Assembly (NCBI GenBank): GCA_003132505.1
Contig: PKXY01000032.1
Span: forward strand, 17,792 to 62,577
Source of the DNA: Solirubrobacterales bacterium
GTDB taxonomy: Bacteria; Actinomycetota; Thermoleophilia; Solirubrobacterales; Solirubrobacteraceae
Reading direction: 5' to 3'
DNA length: 44,786 nucleotides
In this document: positions 7,959-15,017 of the stretch, piece by piece
Position numbering within the stretch: position 1 is the stretch's first letter
Layout: each line of letters starts with the position of its first letter
The notes under the pieces: model-generated
Seen by the model: only the letters and a program-made list of their open reading frames with translations
The model's database searches: none
Told to the model about the DNA's origin: nothing
Translations under genes and position numbers: made by a program

Positions 7959-8365
7959 GCGCGGCGCGCCCGCGCTGGCGCGCAACGATCCTGCCGACGT
8001 TTCTCAGCCTGACGCTCGCCGTGGCGATCGTCACCGACGCCGGAGCGTCGCAGTCGCGTCGGGTGGCGCGGCAGCGGGCGAGCTCCTACCTGCAGGTCAC
8101 GCAGGTCGAGTACCACCTGCTGCTGTCGCGTGGTGTCGTCAAGGCCGGGCCGGTGAACCTGCAGGAGATCGATGGCGGCATGGACATGCACGACTTGGAC
8201 CTCCGCCGCGGAACCTCGCCGTCGGTGATCGCCGAGCCACTGCTCAGTCCGGGCCAGCGCTACAACACCGTCGTCTACCTGCGGCCTGGGACCTATCACC
8301 TCTGGTGCTCGCTACCCGGGCACTGGAAGCTCGGGATGCACGCGATCCTGAAGGTGGTGCAGTAG
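7955..8365 (+). CDS. exported cupredoxin (type-1 copper protein)
   Basis: A 136-residue protein starting at GTG 7955, inside the DUF1501 stop. The N-terminus has a signal or anchor segment, ATILPTFLSLTLAVAIV. The C-terminal half is plastocyanin-like: a first His in GGMDMHDLDL, then YHLWCSLPGHWKLGMHA supplying Cys, His and Met in the canonical CxxxxH...M loop. All four type-1 copper ligands can therefore be placed. Such proteins carry single electrons outside the membrane. Coupling with DUF1501 suggests it is a redox partner or copper donor for that system, which is inference. Confidence 0.85.
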   Translation: MSAARPRWRATILPTFLSLTLAVAIVTDAGASQSRRVARQRASSYLQVTQVEYHLLLSRGVVKAGPVNLQEIDGGMDMHDLDLRRGTSPSVIAEPLLSPGQRYNTVVYLRPGTYHLWCSLPGHWKLGMHAILKVVQ

Positions 8366-8432
8366 GCCGCCTCGACCGCGCGCGATCATCCAGCCGGCTC
8401 GAGGACCGCCTCCGCCCGTACAGTGAGGTGCC

Positions 8433-8768
8433 ATGAGCACGTCGCCGCTCGAGAACGCCGCCAGCGGAGTGATCGGTAGCGCCGGCACGCTCGCCAGCCG
8501 AGGCGTGATCGGCAGCGCCGGGACCGTCGCGAGCGCCGGCGTGATCGGCAGTGCGGGCACGGGTGCGAGCGCGGGCGTTGCCGGCAGCGCCGGGGTGGCC
8601 CTCAGCGCCGGCGTCGTCTGTAGCGCCGCCGTCGCGGCCGCCATCGCCAACTTTGGCTGTGTCGGGTGCTTGGCGTGCGTCGGCTGCGTGAACTGCGTCG
8701 GCTGCGTTGCGTGCATCGGGTGCGTCGGACTGCGGGGGTCGGTCGGGGCGGTCGGACGATCGGGGTGA
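8433..8768 (+). CDS. repeat protein: 12-residue repeats then Cys-every-third-residue tract
   Basis: A 111-residue protein with ATG 8433 and GAGGTG just upstream. Residues 12-70 are about five copies of a 12-residue unit of the form GVIGSAGTxASA. From codon 8658 eight cysteines follow at exactly three-residue spacing (C at 8658, 8667, 8676, 8685, 8694, 8703, 8712, 8721), e.g. CVGCVNCVGC, ending CIGCVGLRG. No signal peptide or catalytic motif is visible. Triplet-Cys tracts ending in a GLR-like motif occur in uncharacterised proteins and could form a metal-binding or beta-helical stack. Function unknown. Codon bias supports coding. See the next frame for a possible continuation. Confidence 0.7.
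   Translation: MSTSPLENAASGVIGSAGTLASRGVIGSAGTVASAGVIGSAGTGASAGVAGSAGVALSAGVVCSAAVAAAIANFGCVGCLACVGCVNCVGCVACIGCVGLRGSVGAVGRSG
8466..8645 (+). repeat. 36-bp in-frame tandem repeat, about five units
   Basis: Units begin at 8466, 8502, 8538, 8574 and 8610. They share a GGCGTGATCGGCAGCGCCGG-like core and diverge towards the last unit. Each encodes 12 residues of the protein at 8433-8768, so the unit length preserves frame. Confidence 0.85.
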
Positions 8769-9036
8769 GGGCGCGGGGAAGCGGTCCGCGGGACCGCTCA
8801 CGTCCGAGTGGAGGATCGAGCTGGTCCTGTGCGTTTCGAGCCCCGCGCGCCGCTCGCTCATGCGCCACGACGGCCAGGGCGCCAGCTTGGTCGTCGCGCT
8901 ACTCGCCGAGGACGGTCAGGTGGGGCATGCCAGCGCCACGACGCAGGTGTCGCAAGCCGGCGCGCTGCGGTGGAACGACGCGCTCGCCGCTTTCCCTGAG
9001 CCGCTGCTGAGGCCCGGCCTGCCGTTGCCGGCGTAG
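8707..9036 (+). CDS. second coding stretch in another frame; start uncertain
   Basis: From about 8803 to the TAG at 9034-9036 the frame beginning SEWRIELVLCVSS has G/C in nearly every third position, the signature of real genes here, while the other plus frames do not. It continues HDGQGASLVVALLAEDGQVG and WNDALAAFPEPLL. No family is recognised. The frame opens at TTG 8707, inside the preceding Cys-rich gene, with no ribosome site. Either it is a separate overlapping gene with a poor start, or the repeat/Cys protein continues into it through a frameshift near 8740-8768. Confidence 0.5.
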   Translation: MRASGASDCGGRSGRSDDRGEGAGKRSAGPLTSEWRIELVLCVSSPARRSLMRHDGQGASLVVALLAEDGQVGHASATTQVSQAGALRWNDALAAFPEPLLRPGLPLPA

Positions 9037-9090
9037 CTCAGCCGATCGGAAGCTCGCCCCGGTCGGACAGGGACTCGTGAATCACTGGCC

Positions 9091-10134
9091 TTACGGCTTC
9101 GCGCGGTAGACCTGGCCATTGAGTTCGCCGATGTACAGCCAGCCGTCATGCTCGCCCAGTCCGACGACCGCAGCGACGAAGCCCGTCACCACAGGTGTTG
9201 CCTTGCCGCCCGTCAGCGGCATCGACAGGACTTCGCCGCCCTCGCCCTGCGCGTCGGGGCCGAGGAACGAGGTCATGTAGAGCTCACTGCCGATGATCTT
9301 CAGGCCCATGATGTCCGTGTGTGGAGCGAACTTCACGAGCGGCTTGGCAAAGGCGCTGCATGCGCTCTTCGCGGTCCAGTTGCACTTGGGAAAGCCGTAG
9401 TCATCGCCGCGATGAACCTTCAGCAGGAAGTCCGGGGGATTCTTGGCTGCCTTGTCCTGCCCGAGATCGGAGACCAACGGGGAGGCCGAGCCGTTGGCGA
9501 AGACCAACTGCCACGGCTGGCGAATACCGCTTGCGAACACCTTGAGGCCCTTGCCGGTCGGTGAGATCGAGAGGATGTCGTAGAGGTAGGCCGACGTTGT
9601 TGGCGGGCCATGATCGTTGCCGTCGGTAAGGCCCGTGTCGACGCCAACGTAGAGCCGTCCGTCGGGGCCGAACGCGATGCCGTTGAAGCCGTCGAACTTC
9701 GCCGGCGCCGTGTAGATCGCGTGCTGCTCAGCGAACGTGGTGCCATTCCAGCTGCTCCATTTGAGCAGCTGCCACTTTTCGGTGTTTGGAGCGGTCATCG
9801 AGCCACCGCTGATGTACAACGCACCGTCATGCCACGCCAACCCGGCCACGAACTGCGGCGATCCCGGGATCTTTGTTGCCGTGCCGCCCCGGAGCAGAAA
9901 GACTCCGCCGTCGCTCGGGACTGCCGCGTCGCTGTTGCCGCCGTCCCCTTCGAACACGGCACCATCGCCGAAGGCGAACGAGGTTGGGGTCACGAGGCCT
10001 GCAGCAACCAGCTGAACGGGAGCCCCGTTTGTTGCCGTCGGCAGCGCCGGACTGTCTGCGCGACCTGCGGCTGCTGCCATCAGTCCACTCGAGAAGACGG
10101 TAGCGGCGATCAAAATCGCACCACGTCCACGCAT
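9091..10134 (-). CDS. exported sorbosone/glucose dehydrogenase-like beta-propeller
   Basis: A 347-residue protein; ATG at 10134 is chosen because AAGGA lies upstream, although the frame opens at 10167. The signal peptide (GAILIAATVFSSGLMAAAA) ends near residue 27. The rest has propeller blades with family-typical motifs: GIAFGPDGRLYVGVDTGL, FASGIRQPWQLVF, and RGDDYGFPKCNW. These match the soluble PQQ-glucose/sorbosone dehydrogenase fold. Whether it binds PQQ cannot be judged, and PQQ genes are absent here. It stands alone between the repeat protein and the glycan locus. It could be a structural propeller without enzyme activity. Confidence 0.72.
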   Translation of the reverse strand: MRGRGAILIAATVFSSGLMAAAAGRADSPALPTATNGAPVQLVAAGLVTPTSFAFGDGAVFEGDGGNSDAAVPSDGGVFLLRGGTATKIPGSPQFVAGLAWHDGALYISGGSMTAPNTEKWQLLKWSSWNGTTFAEQHAIYTAPAKFDGFNGIAFGPDGRLYVGVDTGLTDGNDHGPPTTSAYLYDILSISPTGKGLKVFASGIRQPWQLVFANGSASPLVSDLGQDKAAKNPPDFLLKVHRGDDYGFPKCNWTAKSACSAFAKPLVKFAPHTDIMGLKIIGSELYMTSFLGPDAQGEGGEVLSMPLTGGKATPVVTGFVAAVVGLGEHDGWLYIGELNGQVYRAKP

Positions 10135-10325
10135 AGCTCGTTCCTTGGTCGAGGCTGTCCCGATCATCGTAATTGGCCCTCAGCCTCATGACGGCGGAAA
10201 TGTCGTCGCCTCGCCGTGACCAGCGCTCCCCGCACGACAGCCCGCACCCCCCGCATGGCAACCTCGACCTCGGTTACGGCACCGGACGCCCGAGCGGTGC
10301 AACGGCGAGCGCGCGATAGACCGTG

Positions 10326-11102
10326 CTACTCGGATCTGCGCTTCACCTGCCGTCGCCTGCGCATGTTCCACGCGATCGTGTCTTCGCCCGGCACCGCAAC
10401 GGAATACCCGTAGCCCAGCAACCGCCGTACGACCGAGTCGTGGTCCGCGCGGCTGAGGTGCTTGTTCTCAAACCGCACGATGTCCGGCCGGAAGCGCTCG
10501 AAGTCGAACATGCGGATGATCCTTGCGTCGTAGCCCTCGGTATCCACCTGCAGCAGATCGATGCGCTCAACGTCCGCAAGCAGGTCGGATAGCGTGATGC
10601 ACTCCACCTCGATCTCTTCGATCACCGGCTCACCGCGCGGTCCTCGCAGCCGGTGAGCCTCCACAACGGCGCGATCGAACGACGCGACCTGCGGCGCCCA
10701 TTCGGGTAGACCAGCGACACCCTCGCGGATCGAGTAGAGCGTTCTCGTCGCTCGGACGTCACTGACGGCGACGTTTCGCAGGATCAGTTTCGGACTGTCG
10801 GCGTACGTACGTTGCAGCTTGGCGAAGTGGTGCGGATGCGGCTCCGCCAGGATCCCGCTCCAGCCGTAGCGCACGACCCACTCATGGAGCTGGTCGCCGG
10901 TGCGACCATCGAACGCGCCGATCTGGACGAAGAACATGTCCGCGCTGTCTATGACGCGCAGTGCAATCAGATGGTCGAGGTCGAGGGCAAGCCGGGCCGC
11001 GGAGTCCTGCAGCAGCGCTCGAGGCAATTGCCGCAGATCACAGCCGCCGGCTCGGAACAACTTCAGGACGGCTTCACGAGCACCCTCACGCCAGCCCCGC
11101 AT
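10326..11102 (-). CDS. FkbM family methyltransferase
   Basis: A 258-residue protein of the FkbM SAM-dependent methyltransferase family. Motif I-like FFVQIGAFDGRTGDQL is near residue 57, followed by ILAEPHPHHFAKL, NVAVSD, and the strongly conserved LLQVDTEGYDARIIRMFDF near residue 195. FkbM enzymes O-methylate sugars or polyketides; in a glycan locus, sugar methylation is likely. A short piece of a second FkbM-like gene lies at 11578-11616. A run of basic residues (RRRRQVKRR) ends the protein. Confidence 0.85.
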   Translation of the reverse strand: MRGWREGAREAVLKLFRAGGCDLRQLPRALLQDSAARLALDLDHLIALRVIDSADMFFVQIGAFDGRTGDQLHEWVVRYGWSGILAEPHPHHFAKLQRTYADSPKLILRNVAVSDVRATRTLYSIREGVAGLPEWAPQVASFDRAVVEAHRLRGPRGEPVIEEIEVECITLSDLLADVERIDLLQVDTEGYDARIIRMFDFERFRPDIVRFENKHLSRADHDSVVRRLLGYGYSVAVPGEDTIAWNMRRRRQVKRRSE

Positions 11103-11109
11103 CTCGGCT

Positions 11110-11565
11110 GAACACTAGCTCAGGCGTTGGTCGCGGGCAGCAGCGACGCGACGCGCTCGATCGTGACGCCGGGCGTCGCCCGAGCTCAGCCAGCATCTCG
11201 AGCCGATCGTGATAGGGAGATAGTCGGCACGGTCCTGGGTGCGACCATCGGCACGCGTCGCGCGATACGACGTTATCGGCATCACCTCGGGCCCGATCAT
11301 GCACGCTTCGCCGATCGATCGCACCGGAACCCTCGAACACGCAGCCTGGCTGCACAGAGCTGCGCGCGCAGATGGCGACGTTTTGGCACATAAAATGGCC
11401 GCGCGCTAGACCGCACACGCTCGGTCGATCGCGAGGCTCGCGCTGAGTGACAGGCGGCGACGAACACGTCCGAGAACAGTTTCGACGTGACCGGGAAGCC
11501 GTGACGGAGCCACAGTCCGGTTTTACGCACGTCGTCACGAATGATCGCGAGCAGCACTCTCGCCT
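11110..11565 (-). pseudogene. broken hexapeptide-repeat acyltransferase
   Basis: On the minus strand three frames together give an acetyltransferase of the left-handed beta-helix type. One piece reads IRDDVRKTGLWLRHGFPVTS (about 11480-11560), a second NVAICARSSVQPGCVFEGSG (about 11330-11390), and a third ACMIGPEVMPITSYRA then RADYLPITIGSRCWL (about 11200-11310). At least two frameshifts separate them, and the C-terminal turn is lost. Intact relatives (WcaF/CysE-like) transfer acetyl groups to sugars or serine. Its position among glycan genes suggests sugar acetylation was lost here. Confidence 0.6.
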
Positions 11566-11577
11566 GATCGACACAGC

Positions 11578-11641
11578 TCGGATACCGTGATGCACGCCAC
11601 CTCGATCTCTTCGATCCGTTTGCGCTACCCGGCGCTGAGGG
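11578..11641 (-). repeat. mosaic of two short copies from neighbouring genes
   Basis: Bases 11578-11616 repeat 10585-10623 inside the FkbM gene (39 bases, two mismatches) and on the minus strand encode an IEEIEVxCIT-type fragment. Bases 11622-11641 repeat 12912-12931 exactly (20 bases), the 3' end of the GT4 gene. The two pieces adjoin, as expected for leftovers of deleted paralogues or illegitimate recombination. Confidence 0.7.
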
Positions 11642-11727
11642 GAATGTGTGCGCAGACAAACCCAACCCCGTCCACACCAACAGAGCGCATCTCGCGAGGC
11701 TGCCCGGCACCCGGGATCGCGTCGCGT

Positions 11728-12555
11728 CTACGACGCGGAGGCATGCTGGGCGTGCGTGTCATACCAGCCGGGCAACGTGACCGGTAACAACCCCTCGAGT
11801 CGGTCGAGGATGCGCGTGCCAAGCCGGTAACGCCGGACGCCGCCATCACCGAGCAGCCGATACAGCACGAAGATCGCCTCGTATCGGCGCAACGCCCGAT
11901 TACGGCTCTCCCACCTCTTGAGGTCGCGACCGAACAAACCTGACGCCTCGTCCTCCATGTGGTACGAGATGCTCCGCCCGCTCCGTGTGGTGGCAGTGCG
12001 GGTCGAGCCGCCAATCGTCGCCTGTTGCACCACTGCGAACCGGTTGTAGCCGAGTTCCTCCAAGAGGTCGAACTCGGCTTTGAGGCAGCTTCGCCGAGCC
12101 TTGGTCGATTCGAGGGAAACGTAGGCCGGACGGTCATCGAACGCGCGCAACGCCTCGAAGCAAAACCGGTCGGCTCCCTCGATGTCGACCTTCATGTAGA
12201 ACGGCACGCCGGTCTTCGCCAGCCAGCTCGAGAAGGCGACGGCGGCGACCGTGACGGGTTCGCTTTCGCCCTGTCCGCGGTTTCGATCGGCCCACTGCGG
12301 GTCGATCGTGCCCCACACCGAAACCGTAGGGTGCGTGTAGAACGTGACCGTGTCCGCGTCGCCATCGGTGATGGCGCCCTCGACAATCGTGAGACGGCCT
12401 GAGACAATCTCGCCGGCGAACCGCTCGCGGCAGTGAGCGCAGTTCTCGGTGCTCGCCTCAAACGCGACGACACGATAGCCCTGCGCGAGATACATCGCGG
12501 TGTCTTCCCCGCGATGGAGACCTACATCGTAAATCAGGTCGCTCGCGATCGACAT
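11728..12555 (-). CDS. FkbM family methyltransferase
   Basis: A 275-residue protein beginning with the SAM motif LIYDVGLHRGEDTAMYLAQG and continuing VVAFEAST; FYMKVDIEGADRFCFEALR near residue 140 is the FkbM signature. The C-terminal third (from about 200) is outside the core and has basic and aromatic residues. Relative to the gene at 10326 it belongs to a different FkbM subgroup, with the motif nearer the N-terminus. A sugar O-methylation role is inferred from the surrounding glycosyltransferases. No close upstream partner; about 360 bases separate it from the GT4 gene. Confidence 0.82.
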   Translation of the reverse strand: MSIASDLIYDVGLHRGEDTAMYLAQGYRVVAFEASTENCAHCRERFAGEIVSGRLTIVEGAITDGDADTVTFYTHPTVSVWGTIDPQWADRNRGQGESEPVTVAAVAFSSWLAKTGVPFYMKVDIEGADRFCFEALRAFDDRPAYVSLESTKARRSCLKAEFDLLEELGYNRFAVVQQATIGGSTRTATTRSGRSISYHMEDEASGLFGRDLKRWESRNRALRRYEAIFVLYRLLGDGGVRRYRLGTRILDRLEGLLPVTLPGWYDTHAQHASAS

Positions 12556-12914
12556 CAGGCGGTCTTCCGCCCACGATAGCGCGACGATCCGTACTCGACA
12601 CCCGGTAGAGAATCGCCCACGCCTGCTGGTCCTTGACCGGGCAGAACATTCACCGCGAGCAAGGCGACAGAACTCTGCTTTGGGTCAGCTCGACCATCGC
12701 CACGACCAGTCTCTCCGATGGCTCGTCCTTTCGCTAGCCCAGAACGGCACTCCTCCCAGCCATGCGCCGATGCGCGGGCGATTTGACTTTTCGAAGGGGA
12801 CTCGTCGGCAGCGCTCGGCACGTTCGGCCGCTTGGGCCGAGCCACGCCCTCGCCATGTGGACCCTCTCACCGGGCGTACGGGGGTGCCCGCGCGTCAGTC
12901 GAGCCTACGTCGCG
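12556..12914. other. intergenic region without clear gene
   Basis: About 360 bases between two minus-strand genes. Several short frames cross it on both strands, but none has consistent third-position bias or a recognisable motif. It should contain the promoter for the FkbM gene at 12555. The 20-base repeat shared with 11622-11641 lies at its right edge (12912-12931). Confidence 0.4.
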
Positions 12915-14048
12915 CTACCCGGCGCTGAGGGCTTCGCGGAACACCGCCTCGATGCGGTCGGCCGTGTGCCCAAGCGTGAAGCGCTCCGCGACGTGGCGCA
13001 CGCATTGGTCAGCCAGCTCTGGTTGTTCGCGACGCCACTCCCTCAGCTCCCCGAGCCGCACGGCGAGCCCGGTCGCGTCGCCGCGCTCGAAGAGGAACTG
13101 CGCGAAGCGTCCGGTCAGGATCTCGGGGATGCCGCCACTGCGGGATGCAACGACGGGCCGTCCGGTCGCCATCGTCTCGATGACGACCCTGCCGAACGGC
13201 TCGTCCCAGACCGACGGGAGCACGAGTACGTCTGCGGCGTGCATCGCGCTGACGACGTCAGGGCGCATCGGCAGCCAGTGGCATCCGGGCGGGGCGTCTC
13301 GCTGCAGTTGCTCTAGGTACGCTGCGGGGTCTCGGTGTAGCATCGGGGATCCGACGAGCAGGAGGCGCGCCTGCTCGTCGGAGGCGGCGAGCAGCTTCCA
13401 GGCGGCGAGGAGCACCTCGACGCCTTTCTCCGGGTCGAGCCTGCCAAGGTAGAGAACCACGTAGGCGTCCGGCGGCAGCCCGAGCGCCGTTCGGCTGCGC
13501 TGGCGAGCGGGCTCCGTGCCCTTGGGGTAGTCAGACAGCTGGATGCCGTAAGGGATGACCTCGAGCTTCGCAGGGTTGGTGACGTAGTCGGCCCACGCAG
13601 CGCGCATGAACTCCGAGCTGATGATGAACCGGGCCGGCCGGTTGCCGAGGACGCGGGCGGAGTGCGAGCGATAGCGCGCAAACTGCGTGAACTCGAACGC
13701 GTGCAGATGAGAGACAATCGGAGCGCGCGTGATCGTCTTGACGGCCATGGCCCACAGGATCTCGCTGAAGTTGTTGACGTAGACGAGATCGGGACGCGTG
13801 CGGGCGGCCGCCCGCGCCTGCAGGGCGATCCGAGCGAGATTGCCCACGGGCGCACCCGCGTAGCGAATTGACGGGCCTTCGACCACTGAGCTGCAGAACG
13901 AACGGAACTCTCCCCCGAGCTCACCGTCGGTCGTGCAGCGTAGATCGATCTCGTGCCCACGGCGGGCGAGTTCGCGGCTCAACTGCAGCAGGTGCTGCTC
14001 GACGCCGCCCGTGGCGGCGAGTTCCGGGAGGTAGGTGAGGATTCGCAT
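12915..14048 (-). CDS. glycosyltransferase family 4
   Basis: A 377-residue GT-B enzyme. The N-terminal domain starts MRILTYLPELAATGGVEQHL, the glycine-rich loop typical of GT4. The C-terminal domain holds VVLYLGRLDPEKGVEVLLAA and the donor-site segment LPSVWDEPFGRVVIETMATG, including the EPFGRVxxE motif (EX7E type). Such retaining enzymes move nucleotide-linked hexoses onto lipid-linked glycans at the inner membrane face. The downstream GT14 and flippase genes on the same strand place it in one biosynthetic cluster. The 27-base gap to the GT14 stop suggests co-transcription. Confidence 0.9.
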   Translation of the reverse strand: MRILTYLPELAATGGVEQHLLQLSRELARRGHEIDLRCTTDGELGGEFRSFCSSVVEGPSIRYAGAPVGNLARIALQARAAARTRPDLVYVNNFSEILWAMAVKTITRAPIVSHLHAFEFTQFARYRSHSARVLGNRPARFIISSEFMRAAWADYVTNPAKLEVIPYGIQLSDYPKGTEPARQRSRTALGLPPDAYVVLYLGRLDPEKGVEVLLAAWKLLAASDEQARLLLVGSPMLHRDPAAYLEQLQRDAPPGCHWLPMRPDVVSAMHAADVLVLPSVWDEPFGRVVIETMATGRPVVASRSGGIPEILTGRFAQFLFERGDATGLAVRLGELREWRREQPELADQCVRHVAERFTLGHTADRIEAVFREALSAG

Positions 14049-14075
14049 GGCTCTTGGCTTTACGCCCGCGGCCGA

Positions 14076-15017
14076 TCAGGCGCGGAGTTGCTCGTCGACG
14101 AGCGCCAGCAGCTGGCTGTCGATCGGCGAGAACTTGCGCGCGAAGAGCTTGCGGTAGTCATCAGAGCTACCGCCGTCGCCAGGCAAACGCGAGGGAGCCC
14201 GCCGCGCCGCCTCGAGCTTTTCGAAATCGTTGATCGTAAGCCAGCGTGGATGCCAGGTTGGCGGGTCGCTCGATGCCTTGTCCTCGCCGGGACTCCAGTC
14301 GACGTACCAGACGAGGTCGTCGATCGTCGTCTCGGCGATCTCCCCGACCAGCTCGGGGGAGCTAAGCATCGACGCCACGGCGGACTCGGACGGCATCAGG
14401 CTAGTGCGCCAGAACGCCACGAGGTCGGGGCGTTCGTCCAACAAACGCAGCAGCGCCTCGGCATGCGCGCGGGCGTAGACCTTCCACGCTCCCGAGGCGT
14501 GCAGACGCAAGCCCACGGGTATCGTCCGTCGGACCGTGCGGAGCGGCACGTCGCGCACGCGCACGACCTGCCCGCGTATCGTGACGAACTTGCGGTTGAA
14601 GTGCCAGAGGCCGCCGTCGTCATTGCGCGGAGTGCTCCACTCGGGGCGCGGCAGCGGCCTGAGCTCCAGGCGCGAGCGCCCGCGCCACGGGGCGAGCTCC
14701 TCGTGTAAATCGTCGAGCGACACGAGCGGGTAGCAGCTGCCGGACAGCACGAGCACGTGCTCGGCCGCAGAGCGCTCGAGCGCCGCACGCAGCGCGATCA
14801 GCTCGGCCTCCAGCAGGGACCAGCTGGAGAGGGTGGCGCGAACTCGCCTGACGGCGTGCACGTGCGGCCCGGCACCCTCCAGCATCGCCGCGAGGACCTC
14901 CTTCGAGGCTCGCCGATCGCAGTGGAGAAAGATGTCGACTCCAGCGAGCGCGGCAAGCAGCTTGCGTACCTGCTGCGGGTGCTTGTGGGCGATGACAATG
15001 GCGGCCAAATTGGCCAT
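14076..15017 (-). CDS. glycosyltransferase family 14 (core-2/I-branching type)
   Basis: A 313-residue enzyme from ATG 15017; a longer open frame upstream is antisense read-through of the flippase gene. GT14 features: LAAIVIAHKHPQQVRKLLAA at the start, VDIFLHCDRR, EHVLVLSGSCYPLVSLDDL near residue 95, and WSPGEDKASSDPPTWHP near residue 255. Family members add beta-1,6-GlcNAc or xylose branches. The start overlaps the flippase stop by one base (TGATG), so the two are coupled. The exact sugar cannot be read from sequence. Confidence 0.85.
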   Translation of the reverse strand: MANLAAIVIAHKHPQQVRKLLAALAGVDIFLHCDRRASKEVLAAMLEGAGPHVHAVRRVRATLSSWSLLEAELIALRAALERSAAEHVLVLSGSCYPLVSLDDLHEELAPWRGRSRLELRPLPRPEWSTPRNDDGGLWHFNRKFVTIRGQVVRVRDVPLRTVRRTIPVGLRLHASGAWKVYARAHAEALLRLLDERPDLVAFWRTSLMPSESAVASMLSSPELVGEIAETTIDDLVWYVDWSPGEDKASSDPPTWHPRWLTINDFEKLEAARRAPSRLPGDGGSSDDYRKLFARKFSPIDSQLLALVDEQLRA

